43,336 nt of DNA from Bacteroidota bacterium (GTDB taxonomy: Bacteria > Bacteroidota > Bacteroidia > Chitinophagales > Chitinophagaceae), in the NCBI GenBank assembly GCA_947458915.1, contig CANHAE010000005.1, positions 1 through 43,336 of the forward strand. The letters are read 5' to 3'. The stretch's first letter is position 1, and every line of letters starts with the position of its first letter. Shown one piece after another: positions 16,427 through 25,707 of the stretch. The notes under the pieces are model-generated. The model ran no database searches. It had not been told where the DNA came from and saw only the letters and a list, made by a program, of their open reading frames with translations. A program made the position numbers and the translations under genes.

Positions 16427-17500
16427 TTAGTTTATCCAATTTAATTGCTTGTTAATAAAGTTAGTCAATTCGTCAGCAATTAATGCATGTTGAGCTAAAG
16501 AAGGATGACCATCACAACCAGCATTATATTGTTTAGAAAAGGAGTAGCTAGCAATTTTTTGTTCCCCTATTTTATTCAAAATACGTACAACATTATTATT
16601 ATTATTTGTCATGTTTTTTTCCAAATCATAATCTGCCATGGGGCTAGTAATTAAAATAAAATAAGCGTTAGGATAAACAGTTCTTAATTTTTTTAAAAAT
16701 GATAAGTAATTATTAATAAAAATTGAAGAGTCCTGTATGCCGTCGTTTTGACCAATGCATATAGAAACAATATCAGGCTGGTATAAGTTAAAATCCCAAT
16801 TAACCTTCCCATTAGACATGTTGATTTTATCAAATACTTCGGGTAGTATTATTTTCATATTACAACAACTATGCATTAAACCAATACCTGAAACAGATGA
16901 AAGATGAAATTGTGCATTTAATTTTTTTGCCACAATAGACCCATAACTTAAATAAGCATTATGTTGGTCATACCATTCACCTTTACCACAAGGGAAAACG
17001 GATTCATCACTTCCAGTACCACAAGTAATAGAGTTGCCAATAAATTCAATTTTTCTATTTGGCTTGGGGCTTGGGGTTACTAATTTTTTTGTTAGTAGTC
17101 CCGCAAATTCAAGATACCCAATATTCGCTTCTGTATTTTTATATACAACCAATGTATGTGTATCAAGTTTGTTAGAATTTGTAAACCACAAAGTATCTCT
17201 ACTGCTTTTTAATTTAATTCGGATTGCAACATCGTCTAAAACTACTTCTATATAATTATGATTTTTTCCCCATAAAATTTCATCTTGTAAAATAATGCCG
17301 CAACTATCTCCAGAAAAGTTAAATGCTATTTGAACTCCGGGTTGCCAAAATTTGGGCAATAACGGATTTGTAAAATCTATTCTGCCGGTATATTGAATAT
17401 TTAAATTGTTTGGTTTATATAAAATCATGCTATCCTTCACAGCTGCGATATTACTAGTTACCAAAAAGAATTGTATTATTAAAAATAAAATATACTTCAT
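16427..17500 (-). CDS. CE2-type carbohydrate acetylesterase (SGNH hydrolase with N-terminal beta-sandwich)
   Basis: Probably removes acetyl groups from mannan or glucomannan. The 357 aa protein has a Sec signal peptide (about 1-20), an N-terminal jelly-roll-like domain (about 30-140) and an SGNH hydrolase domain (about 150-350). The SGNH blocks are FIGNSITCG with nucleophile S157, the Gly of block II in SSVSGIG, the Asn of GQND (N252), and DGHPS with D330 and H332. This two-domain layout is that of carbohydrate esterase family 2, members of which deacetylate glucomannan. The gene follows the epimerase by 14 bp in the same operon. A run of five Asn at 299-303 comes from an (ATT)n-type repeat. 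Confidence 0.82.
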   Translation of the reverse strand: MKYILFLIIQFFLVTSNIAAVKDSMILYKPNNLNIQYTGRIDFTNPLLPKFWQPGVQIAFNFSGDSCGIILQDEILWGKNHNYIEVVLDDVAIRIKLKSSRDTLWFTNSNKLDTHTLVVYKNTEANIGYLEFAGLLTKKLVTPSPKPNRKIEFIGNSITCGTGSDESVFPCGKGEWYDQHNAYLSYGSIVAKKLNAQFHLSSVSGIGLMHSCCNMKIILPEVFDKINMSNGKVNWDFNLYQPDIVSICIGQNDGIQDSSIFINNYLSFLKKLRTVYPNAYFILITSPMADYDLEKNMTNNNNNVVRILNKIGEQKIASYSFSKQYNAGCDGHPSLAQHALIADELTNFINKQLNWIN

Positions 17501-17514
17501 GCTATCTTCTTAAA

Positions 17515-18720
17515 TTATTTAGCGAGTAATAAATTAGTTGTTCTTTTAATTACTTCTATACACGCTCTACTATTATGATATGGACATTTCCAAAAACCTG
17601 CTTTGCCTTTATTGAGTAAGTTACCATCGGCGGAGTATCCCCAAAACCATTCGCCCTTATTTTTATCGATTATATTTTCTTTAATGTAACCCCAACTATT
17701 CAAGGAATGATTTAGAAACCGTTCTTCTTTAGTTAATTCGTAAGCATTTAAAAATCCAACCATAGCTTCTGCTTGCGGCCACCAATGTTTTTCTTTATCT
17801 AAACTCCCTGTACTGGTATTTATTTCATTCCACATGCCGCCATCTGAATCTACAAAAGGAATGGTAGCTTCTGCCATCTTAATTGCAGCATTATGATAAA
17901 ATTTAATTAATGCAGCATTTCCTAATGCTATTGCTGCATCATATAAAAGCCATGAAGCCTCAATATCGTGGCCAAAAGAAATAATTTTAGATTTACAATT
18001 CCAAACATCATCAAAAAATAAATGTTGACTAAATGTTTTGGAATCGATTATATAATCTTTAAAATTATAAAGTAATAATTGAATTGACGAGGCCAAATCG
18101 GCGTTGGGCTGAATTTTATATAGGTTAACATAAGCTTCTAAAACATGCAAATGCGTATTCATTGTTTTTCTTTCATTAGCATCTTTATGGCTTAATCTTA
18201 AATCATCAATTTCACTCCAATTTTGATGGAATGCCTCTATATATCCTCCATGCGTTTTATCAAAACTATGTTGTTCGATAAGTTTATATAAATTATTAGA
18301 AACTTGAACTGCTAATGGATTTGATGAAATTGCATAATAAGTGGAACAAGCATAAATGGCAAATGCTAACCCATAAATTTGTTTTTTATCGGCATTAACA
18401 CTACCATCTTGATTTACGGCCCAAAACATGCCCCCACTCTGATTGTCTAAAAAATAGGTGTGTATAAATTTAAAAACCGCATCCGCATGAAGTAAGAGTG
18501 CTTTGTCATTTTTAAGTTCATAGGATGCACTATATGACCAAAGCATCCTAGTAATCATAACTAAGCTAATAGGCTTATCCCTTATTATATTATTATGGTT
18601 GTCAATTTCCCCATGAAAATTATGTAATTCATTATAGGGCAAATTGTTCATCCACCAAGAATTAATATTCATTAACTCTTGTTCAACTTGATTTCTATAA
18701 TTAGTGATTTTATCTATCAT
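17515..18720 (-). CDS. AGE-family epimerase, probably mannobiose 2-epimerase (cellobiose 2-epimerase type)
   Basis: Cytosolic (alpha/alpha)6-barrel epimerase of 401 aa, no signal peptide. It likely converts beta-1,4-mannobiose to mannosyl-glucose by epimerising C2 of the reducing sugar. Family residues are present: NTHLHVLEAY (H190), GHDIEASWLLYDA (H251), HWWPQAEAM near 312-320, and CPYHNSRAC (H382); these histidines match the catalytic set of cellobiose 2-epimerases. Its product is the substrate of the GH130 phosphorylase encoded just upstream, and this gene pair is the hallmark of the mannobiose pathway in Bacteroides fragilis. Specificity for mannobiose over cellobiose is inferred from context. 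Confidence 0.88.
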   Translation of the reverse strand: MIDKITNYRNQVEQELMNINSWWMNNLPYNELHNFHGEIDNHNNIIRDKPISLVMITRMLWSYSASYELKNDKALLLHADAVFKFIHTYFLDNQSGGMFWAVNQDGSVNADKKQIYGLAFAIYACSTYYAISSNPLAVQVSNNLYKLIEQHSFDKTHGGYIEAFHQNWSEIDDLRLSHKDANERKTMNTHLHVLEAYVNLYKIQPNADLASSIQLLLYNFKDYIIDSKTFSQHLFFDDVWNCKSKIISFGHDIEASWLLYDAAIALGNAALIKFYHNAAIKMAEATIPFVDSDGGMWNEINTSTGSLDKEKHWWPQAEAMVGFLNAYELTKEERFLNHSLNSWGYIKENIIDKNKGEWFWGYSADGNLLNKGKAGFWKCPYHNSRACIEVIKRTTNLLLAK

Positions 18721-18769
18721 AATACAAAGAACAACGGATTTTCAGAGTTAAGTTACGAAAATGCCTCAT

Positions 18770-19951
18770 TTAAGTATTAAGGCCTTTATTTTGTTCAATA
18801 ATACCCATAATAGTTTTTACTGAATTATTAGAACTTAAGCCATCGGGAGGTGTATGTAACACATAATCAATAAGTTGGTCTAATGTAGTAGTTGCAACAT
18901 GTAAACGTGTATCAGAAGATGCGTAATATATAAATACTTTGCCCCCTTCGTCAAGAATCCAGCCGTTCGAAAAAAGGACATTAGATACATCACCAATTCT
19001 TTCCTCTCCAATTGGTGCTAAAAAATAACCTGCAGGCTTGTGTGTGATTTTTGTTAAATCGGCAAGGTCGGTCATAAATAAATAACAAACATAACGTAAC
19101 CCAGATGCTGTATTACGAACACCATGAGCCAAATGTAGCCAACCATGAATTGTTTTAATTGGTGCTGGACCTAACCCGTTTTTTAATTCATTTATTGTAT
19201 GGTATACTTTTTTATCAATTAATAGCTCTTCTGTAATAAAAGCAGATTCCATACTTTCTGTTAATCCAAAAGCAATTCCTCCTCCTTTTCCAGCTTCTAT
19301 GAAACCATCTTGCGGGCGAGTGTAAAACGCATACTTGCCATTAACAAATTCGGGGTGCAATACAACATTGCGCTGCTGTAAGGAAGGTGTTATTAAATCT
19401 GGTAGTCTTTCCCAAGCTACTAAGTCTTTGGACCGGGCAATACCACATTGTGCAATTGCAGCGGATTGGTCAGCATCAGAAGCATTTTTGTCTCTTCTTT
19501 CTGTACAGAATAGTCCATATATCCAACCATCTTCATGTTGCACTAAACGCATATCATAAATATTCGTATCAGGGTTATTAGTTTCTGGCATAATAACTGG
19601 CTTATCCCAAAATTTAAAACAATCCACACCATTGTCACTTTCGGCTATTGCAAAAAAGGATTTCCTATCATACCCCTCAACCCTAGCCATTACAAGATAT
19701 TTGTCGCCCCATTTAATAGCCCCTGCATTAAAAACAGCATTAATCCCAAAGCGTTCCATTAAAAAAGGATTGCTTTTAATATTGAAATCAATACGCCATT
19801 CAAGAGGTATATGCGCTGCTGTTAAAACAGGATTTGTGAATCGTTCATATACGCCATTATCAGAAGCTACTGTATTTTTAGTTTCTACTAATTCCTTATA
19901 CGCTGCAATTAATGAACTCTTTCTATTATTAAAATCATACTTCATAATCAT
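18770..19951 (-). CDS. GH130 4-O-beta-D-mannosyl-D-glucose phosphorylase
   Basis: Phosphorolyses mannosyl-glucose to alpha-mannose 1-phosphate and glucose in the cytosol. The 393 aa protein follows GH130 subfamily 1 closely: [51 protein letters not shown], the catalytic [45 protein letters not shown] and IYYASSDTR. The proposed general acid is Asp 133 here, or Asp 131 if translation starts at the second ATG (19945), the number known for the B. fragilis enzyme. Start choice is open: ATGs at 19951 and 19945 are both possible. The symporter gene ends 4 bp before it, so the two are cotranscribed. Confidence 0.93.
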   Translation of the reverse strand: MIMKYDFNNRKSSLIAAYKELVETKNTVASDNGVYERFTNPVLTAAHIPLEWRIDFNIKSNPFLMERFGINAVFNAGAIKWGDKYLVMARVEGYDRKSFFAIAESDNGVDCFKFWDKPVIMPETNNPDTNIYDMRLVQHEDGWIYGLFCTERRDKNASDADQSAAIAQCGIARSKDLVAWERLPDLITPSLQQRNVVLHPEFVNGKYAFYTRPQDGFIEAGKGGGIAFGLTESMESAFITEELLIDKKVYHTINELKNGLGPAPIKTIHGWLHLAHGVRNTASGLRYVCYLFMTDLADLTKITHKPAGYFLAPIGEERIGDVSNVLFSNGWILDEGGKVFIYYASSDTRLHVATTTLDQLIDYVLHTPPDGLSSNNSVKTIMGIIEQNKGLNT

Positions 19952-19955
19952 AAAT

Positions 19956-21785
19956 TTAGTCTTCTAACTTATCCCACCATGTTCTTTTTAAAATCAACGC
20001 TATGATACCCAAAATAATTACCGTAATGAATAAAGGCAACTTCATCCATAGCACAACGTAAATAGGAAGGAGTGTTAAACAGCATTGTGCAATAATACCA
20101 ATAACAACATTGAACATGTCAAGCTTGAATCTAGTATTAGGTTTAAAATTAGGTTCATCATTAAGTACAGCCATATGGACCGGTTTCCAGAAACCCCATG
20201 GTTTAACTGTTTTATAAAATTGTTTAAGTGTATCAATATTAGTTGGTGGTGCCGTAAAAGTGCCTATTATACAGCCAATTACAGATAATACAAATATTAG
20301 AGGCCAAATATTTAAAAACAAACCATCATATAATTTCAATAAAATAAGAGAAGAAATAATACCAGTTGACATACCCCAATAAAAACCATTAGCATTAAAA
20401 CGCCACCAATACCATTTAAATAAGTTCGCCGCAATGTAACCACCATATAACCCGCCAACTATCCACTGCAAAATACTGTTTACATCTTTTGTAAAAAATC
20501 CAAGTATAATCCCAAGTATAACTACAATGATGCCAGATAAATAATTGGTGGTCATTATTTTTTTATTACTTGCATTTGGATTTATATATTTTAGGTAAAC
20601 ATCATTTACAATATAAGCTTGTGCAGCATTTAAGGTACCCGAAAACGTACCCATAAATGCACCTAATAAACCTGTTAGGGTGAGACCTAAAACACCAACA
20701 GGTAAAAATTTATTTATCGTAGATGGTAATATTTTTTCAAAGTCAACTCCATTGGTGCCGCTTAAATTAAGTTGGTTATAATATAATAATGCTAATACGG
20801 TTAACCCAATTATCATAGAATAACGAATAGGTAATAATATAATGGAAACAAAACCAGTCATCTTACTTGCTTCCTTAGGTGATTTTGTAGATAAAACCTT
20901 TTGCATATCATAATTTGGCGCAGGACCTGCAAGGCTGGCAAAAACACCCTTGAATAGCATCATCATAAAAAATATGCCAAACAATTCATAGCCATCACTT
21001 GAAATTTTATTATTTACTTCAGGTATTATCTTATCCCAATTCATATTTAAGTTCCAGCCAAAGAAAGGATTTAACCATCCTTCTGGAACGTTTAAAGTAT
21101 TTCCATTAGTGTGTAAGTGTGTCATTGCTATAAAAGCAATTGCAATACAAGCTATGGTCATTATTGAGTACTTAATTAAGTCACCTAGTACTATACTATG
21201 CAAGCCCCCCATAATAGAATAAAACATAGCAAATAAAGTAAAAACAATGCCATAAAAATGTCCTACAAATTCAGGTCTGATGTCAAAAGGCAAGTAAGGC
21301 TGAACTGTAGTCCAAGGAATAAAAATTTCGATAAACTTACCTAAACCAATAAAACCATAAGCCAAAAAGCCTAAGCATCCAATTAGCGCAAATACAACAA
21401 CAACCTTGTGAGACTGACTAACCCCTTTGTCATTTTTACCAAATCGAGTTGCAAGCCATTCAGCACCAGTGTTCGCATTAGATCTTCTTAACCATTTGGA
21501 TAAGAACATCATCATAAAAATTTGATTAAAAACAGGCCAAAGCCATGGAATCCAAATACTTTTTAAGCCATACACAAAGCAAAGTGACACCATCCACATT
21601 GTGCCACTTATGTCAAACATATCGCTAGCATCACTTAACCCTAATAAATACCATGGCATTTTTTTCCCACCCATTAAATAACTGTCTTTATTTTCTTTAG
21701 CTTTTTTCCGCATATAAAAGCCAATAAAAATCATTGTTAGCAAATAAGCTATAATGATTGAAATATCAATTAGGTGTAAATTCAT
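19956..21785 (-). CDS. Sodium:solute symporter (SSS family), probable mannobiose importer
   Basis: A 609 aa inner-membrane protein with about 14 hydrophobic segments, beginning [20 protein letters not shown]. The SSS-type segments [14 protein letters not shown] and [10 protein letters not shown] and the [14 protein letters not shown] stretch near helix 6 are visible. A symporter of this family sits in the same position of the B. fragilis mannan operon, between the mannanase and the phosphorylase/epimerase genes. By that context it should carry mannobiose or short mannooligosaccharides from periplasm to cytosol. The substrate is inferred, not read from the sequence. Confidence 0.87.
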   Translation of the reverse strand: MNLHLIDISIIIAYLLTMIFIGFYMRKKAKENKDSYLMGGKKMPWYLLGLSDASDMFDISGTMWMVSLCFVYGLKSIWIPWLWPVFNQIFMMMFLSKWLRRSNANTGAEWLATRFGKNDKGVSQSHKVVVVFALIGCLGFLAYGFIGLGKFIEIFIPWTTVQPYLPFDIRPEFVGHFYGIVFTLFAMFYSIMGGLHSIVLGDLIKYSIMTIACIAIAFIAMTHLHTNGNTLNVPEGWLNPFFGWNLNMNWDKIIPEVNNKISSDGYELFGIFFMMMLFKGVFASLAGPAPNYDMQKVLSTKSPKEASKMTGFVSIILLPIRYSMIIGLTVLALLYYNQLNLSGTNGVDFEKILPSTINKFLPVGVLGLTLTGLLGAFMGTFSGTLNAAQAYIVNDVYLKYINPNASNKKIMTTNYLSGIIVVILGIILGFFTKDVNSILQWIVGGLYGGYIAANLFKWYWWRFNANGFYWGMSTGIISSLILLKLYDGLFLNIWPLIFVLSVIGCIIGTFTAPPTNIDTLKQFYKTVKPWGFWKPVHMAVLNDEPNFKPNTRFKLDMFNVVIGIIAQCCLTLLPIYVVLWMKLPLFITVIILGIIALILKRTWWDKLED

Positions 21786-21792
21786 ATTATGT

Positions 21793-22932
21793 CTATTGAT
21801 AAATTTTTAAACTGCTCAATTTTTTTTGAAAAAGCATTTTAGGGAGTAGATAAAATTGTTTGAAGTTTTTTGCAGAGACTTGATTTTCATATGGGGCGTA
21901 GTAATGCATTTTCTGCATAGAGCGCATGTAACCTGCATTACGCCATAGTAGCACAAAAGATATAGGATGCTTTTCAAGTAAAGGATAAAGCGTGTTTGTC
22001 CACCAAATGCTATCAGGTATAGCCTCGAAACCGGTTTCAGCGATTGCTAAGATTTTATTTTTTTGTACAGCAACTGCATTTGCAATTTTTAACTGCTTTT
22101 CTACTATAGAAATGAAATGTTCACGGCCATTCTTTTGGTCATATTGGTATTTATCAAAACTAACAATATCAACCACATCATCACCAGGGTAATAGGCTAA
22201 AAAATCATTTTCAGTTTTGAAATCTGCTGTATTATAAACATAAATTAGATGATGAATGTTTTTCTGTTTTTGCAAATAGTTAACCGTGAATCGCCATAGT
22301 TCGATAAATTCCTCTGGTGTGCTGCCATTTTTACACCACCAGAACCAACTTCCAGTTAACTCATGAAAAGGGCGAAAAAGAATCGGAATATGTTCGCCGT
22401 TTTTTGCTTTCAGATCATTTAAAAAAAGAGCTACTTTATCTAACCATAAAATATACTTAGCATGTGCACTATTACCTGGCAATATAGAACGTAAAGTACC
22501 CTGCGTTGTATCCCATGCCGATTTGCCTGTGAAGGGATTACTTGCATGCCAACTTAATGTTACAAGCCCTCCCATTGCATGTGCTTCTTTAATATAATTC
22601 TTCATTTTATTAAAAGGAACACCATCAAGATTTTTACTTGAATCTAATTCAAGATACCCTATATCCCAACCATACAAGCCCGCATTATCATTAACCACAG
22701 ATTTAATATCACTCCTCCCATTTTCATATTTCCAACCAACTCCATAAGCTAAAGCGTCTTGATGACCTAAGATGGTAAACTTATCTTTTAATTTAAATAA
22801 ATTAGCATGCAAAGTTTTTGTCATGGGCGTTGCTTCTATATCACTGCAAATTTGTGCAGTTAAAATAGTACAATGACATATTAATACTATGCATGTTAGT
22901 GCATAGCGCTTTTTTGCAGCACTGGGGGTCAT
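21793..22932 (-). CDS. GH26 beta-mannanase (mannobiose-releasing type likely)
   Basis: Cleaves beta-1,4-mannan. The 379 aa protein has an N-terminal signal peptide (hydrophobic 11-26, cleavage likely after TAQ) without a lipobox, so it is periplasmic or secreted rather than lipid-anchored. The GH26 barrel shows GHQDALAYGVGW (56-67), SWHASNPFTG (127-136), the acid/base Glu 191 in RPFHEL, WFWW (196-199) and the nucleophile Glu 299 in AETGFE. Non-anchored GH26 enzymes in such operons release mannobiose. It is the only glycoside hydrolase of the locus. The symporter gene begins 7 bp after its stop codon. Confidence 0.93.
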   Translation of the reverse strand: MTPSAAKKRYALTCIVLICHCTILTAQICSDIEATPMTKTLHANLFKLKDKFTILGHQDALAYGVGWKYENGRSDIKSVVNDNAGLYGWDIGYLELDSSKNLDGVPFNKMKNYIKEAHAMGGLVTLSWHASNPFTGKSAWDTTQGTLRSILPGNSAHAKYILWLDKVALFLNDLKAKNGEHIPILFRPFHELTGSWFWWCKNGSTPEEFIELWRFTVNYLQKQKNIHHLIYVYNTADFKTENDFLAYYPGDDVVDIVSFDKYQYDQKNGREHFISIVEKQLKIANAVAVQKNKILAIAETGFEAIPDSIWWTNTLYPLLEKHPISFVLLWRNAGYMRSMQKMHYYAPYENQVSAKNFKQFYLLPKMLFQKKLSSLKIYQ

Positions 22933-22962
22933 AGGCTAATTTAAGAAATTATTATCCGAATA

Positions 22963-24024
22963 TTAAGGTTTATACAAGCCAATATCATCAAAATATACTT
23001 CAAATACTTTACCACTATACTCTTTAAATTCAATAGTTGACAGCGTAGTAGGATTCCCTAAGCTAGCAAAAGGAATTTCATATTGGGTCCAAGTCCCTGC
23101 CGCTGGTAATGTTAAAGTTTGTGTAGTAGCACCGCCATTTATAATAATTCTAACTTTAAAACCAGAAGAATTAGCACCACCAAATATTGAAAACTTTAAA
23201 GCGGTAAAACCAGTTAAGCTTGATGTCGTAGCTTGTTTTATTCTAAATCCACCAAAAGCGGAGTAATTATTTTTTATTGAATTTGTCCCTCTTAATACAT
23301 TTACTGTATTATTAAATACAGGAACAGCACTATAAGAATTATTTGACCAGCCTGTTGCTAAAGCATCATCATATATGGTATAAGATAAACCAAAAGAAAC
23401 ACTAGATTTTACCGTACCACTTGGCGTTGTAATAAAAATGTAAGCCGATGAAACACCTGTAGGTAAAGTTGCAACTATCTCTGTTTTTGTTTTAGAAACA
23501 ATAACAGCTTCTGTAGTATTAAATTTAACACTGCTCACTCCAAGAAAATAATCGCCAGTAATAGTAACATTAGTACCTGAAGGACCAGCAATAGGCGTGA
23601 AAAAGTTTATAACAGGTGGTGGCTGTAAAATTTGAAAATTAAATGTAGTTGAACCATTTTTAGTAGTCACTTTAATTGGGTTCTCTGCAGGGTTTGGCAA
23701 ATTCGAAGGGATTTTCACTGTAATGCTACTATCATTTGCATACATTAACGAATCTGATGCAGCTATATCACTAAATTCTACTTTATTAGTAGTAGCCAGG
23801 TTCATACCTCTAATAATTACCCAGTCTCCGTAAGTTGCGGAAGCAATGGGTGTACTTCTGTTTACAAGTGTTGTTACATCTAGGATAACAGGTGCGTTTA
23901 CATTATTTACGCCATCAGTAGGCGCAACAGTTTCTTTTTTACAAGCACTAAACAATTGTAAAATCACAAACACCATTGATACCATTAATAGCTTGTTAGT
24001 ATTTAGTTGTAGTATATTTTTCAT
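22963..24024 (-). CDS. Surface glycan-binding lipoprotein with two IPT/TIG domains
   Basis: The 353 aa protein is a lipoprotein: a hydrophobic stretch ends in the lipobox LFSAC with Cys 28. Residues about 42-130 and 132-215 are two IPT/TIG immunoglobulin-like domains (GDWVIIRGMNL and GPSGTNVTITGDYF mark their starts). Residues about 216-353 form a beta-rich C-terminal domain resembling carbohydrate-binding sandwiches, ending in VYFDDIGLYKP. This layout and the position directly after susD are those of SusE-position binding proteins. It probably captures mannan at the cell surface. The ligand is inferred from the locus. Confidence 0.83.
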   Translation of the reverse strand: MKNILQLNTNKLLMVSMVFVILQLFSACKKETVAPTDGVNNVNAPVILDVTTLVNRSTPIASATYGDWVIIRGMNLATTNKVEFSDIAASDSLMYANDSSITVKIPSNLPNPAENPIKVTTKNGSTTFNFQILQPPPVINFFTPIAGPSGTNVTITGDYFLGVSSVKFNTTEAVIVSKTKTEIVATLPTGVSSAYIFITTPSGTVKSSVSFGLSYTIYDDALATGWSNNSYSAVPVFNNTVNVLRGTNSIKNNYSAFGGFRIKQATTSSLTGFTALKFSIFGGANSSGFKVRIIINGGATTQTLTLPAAGTWTQYEIPFASLGNPTTLSTIEFKEYSGKVFEVYFDDIGLYKP

Positions 24025-24058
24025 TGGAACAATATTAATTAAGAATGATTAGTGTTAA

Positions 24059-25684
24059 TTACCAACCTGGGTTATTTGAGGTAATTGCTTTATTTGAATT
24101 TAATTCACTTAACGGAATAGGCAGTAATAGGTTTTTTGAATTTCTCACTTTAGAAATATTATTTTGACCTATAGCTATTTTATTCATCACCTGTAAATAA
24201 ACACCCCACCTTAAAAGATCATATCTTCTAACGCCTTCAAAAACAAACTCCCTTGCTCTTTCAGCTAATACAAAACTTCTAAATTCAGTTTGTGTAAGGT
24301 TAATTGGCGTAGCAGAAGCTTGAGCTCTAGAACGAATTATATTAATATTAGTATATGCTTGGCTCGTAGGACCATTATTAATTTCATTTTCAGCTTCTGC
24401 AACTATTAAATACATTTCGGAAAAACGTATCATAGGGAAATAAGCATCGCTTTTTGAAACTGTCGGATCAGATACGTTTGCATATTTAACAACATACGCC
24501 CTATCGTCACTAGAGGCAGTATTATTGTAAGTTAACCCGTTTACTACCTTGTATTTATAAGGTTGCCAAGAAGGATAAAACACCTTTGTTTTAGATGCGT
24601 TATTCATCTCGTAATTATGTACAACACCATCAAGGGCCCTTAAATCGGTAGTGTCATAATCCTTATAATGGTTATTTGTAAACCAAACAGCACCTCTACC
24701 AAAAGTTGAAAATGCAGAAAAGTAATTATGAATTTCATTTACGAAAACAGTTCCATCAAGTGACTGTAATTCCCACATATGTTCTTTAGTATTTCTGGCA
24801 GCCTTACTCCACATTTCAGTAATATTTGTAAATAATTGATATTCGTTACTTGATATAACTTCTAAGGCCTTGTCTCTAGCCAATGTATAATAAGCTTTTG
24901 AATCAATCGAATCTAAGCCAGCTACAACATCTTTCGTGTAAGTATAATTACCGTTATCAGCCCCTCCTCTTACAGTTATAGTTCCTTTTGCGGCGCCAGA
25001 AGCCATTGTAGCATAGGTTTTAGCTAAAAACCCTTTTGCAACACCTTGCGTAACTCTTCCCTGCTCACCTGACTTTGCATTTGTTTTAGGCAATAATTTA
25101 TTTTCAGCACTTTTAAAATCAGCTATAATAACATCATACACTTGCTTGACAGTAGATCTTGGAACAGTAGCAACAGGATCAAGTGAAAGTGATTTAAGCC
25201 TAATAGGCACCCCGCCATATAATTGTACTAATTGAAAATAAGCCCAACCTCTTAAAAAGTAGGCTTCTCCCAATATCCTGTTTTTTATATCTACATCAAT
25301 GTTTTCGTTAATTTTCTCAACGTTTTCAAGTACTATATTGGCTCTTGAAATCATATTATAACATCCAACCCATGGACCATCTACTCCCCAATAACCTTGA
25401 GGGTTACCAGCGCCTGTAGTACCCAAATACCAATCTGCACCAGAAACATGGTCGTCATCGAGTACAGTTAAATTCCACATGGGCTGTAAATATAAGTCGT
25501 AAGTATGCAAAGCGCTATATACTCCATTGATTGCAGCTTTTGCATCAGACTCATTCTTATAGAAATTATCTGGAGAAAGAAAAGAAAATGGTTTCTCTTC
25601 TAATTTCTTTTCACATGATACTGTTGCAAAAATTATTAAAATAGTTGCTAGTAATTTTGAAAATTTTGATTTATATAAATTCAT
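24059..25684 (-). CDS. susD: SusD/RagB-family glycan-binding outer-membrane lipoprotein
   Basis: SusD-like proteins form the lid of the SusC transporter and bind the glycan at the cell surface. With the start at MNLYKSKFSKLL the protein is 541 aa, and the lipobox ATVSC places the lipidated Cys at residue 24. Typical SusD features are RIRFSE-like YFPMIRFSEMYLIVAEAENEI, the LAERAREFVFEGVRRYDLLRWG block and C-terminal LLPIPLSELNSNK. An ATG 12 codons upstream exists, but it would overlap the end of susC and bury the signal peptide. susC lies 23 bp upstream. Confidence 0.94.
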   Translation of the reverse strand: MNLYKSKFSKLLATILIIFATVSCEKKLEEKPFSFLSPDNFYKNESDAKAAINGVYSALHTYDLYLQPMWNLTVLDDDHVSGADWYLGTTGAGNPQGYWGVDGPWVGCYNMISRANIVLENVEKINENIDVDIKNRILGEAYFLRGWAYFQLVQLYGGVPIRLKSLSLDPVATVPRSTVKQVYDVIIADFKSAENKLLPKTNAKSGEQGRVTQGVAKGFLAKTYATMASGAAKGTITVRGGADNGNYTYTKDVVAGLDSIDSKAYYTLARDKALEVISSNEYQLFTNITEMWSKAARNTKEHMWELQSLDGTVFVNEIHNYFSAFSTFGRGAVWFTNNHYKDYDTTDLRALDGVVHNYEMNNASKTKVFYPSWQPYKYKVVNGLTYNNTASSDDRAYVVKYANVSDPTVSKSDAYFPMIRFSEMYLIVAEAENEINNGPTSQAYTNINIIRSRAQASATPINLTQTEFRSFVLAERAREFVFEGVRRYDLLRWGVYLQVMNKIAIGQNNISKVRNSKNLLLPIPLSELNSNKAITSNNPGW

Positions 25685-25707
25685 ATTAGTTGTTTTATAC
25701 TTGCTAA

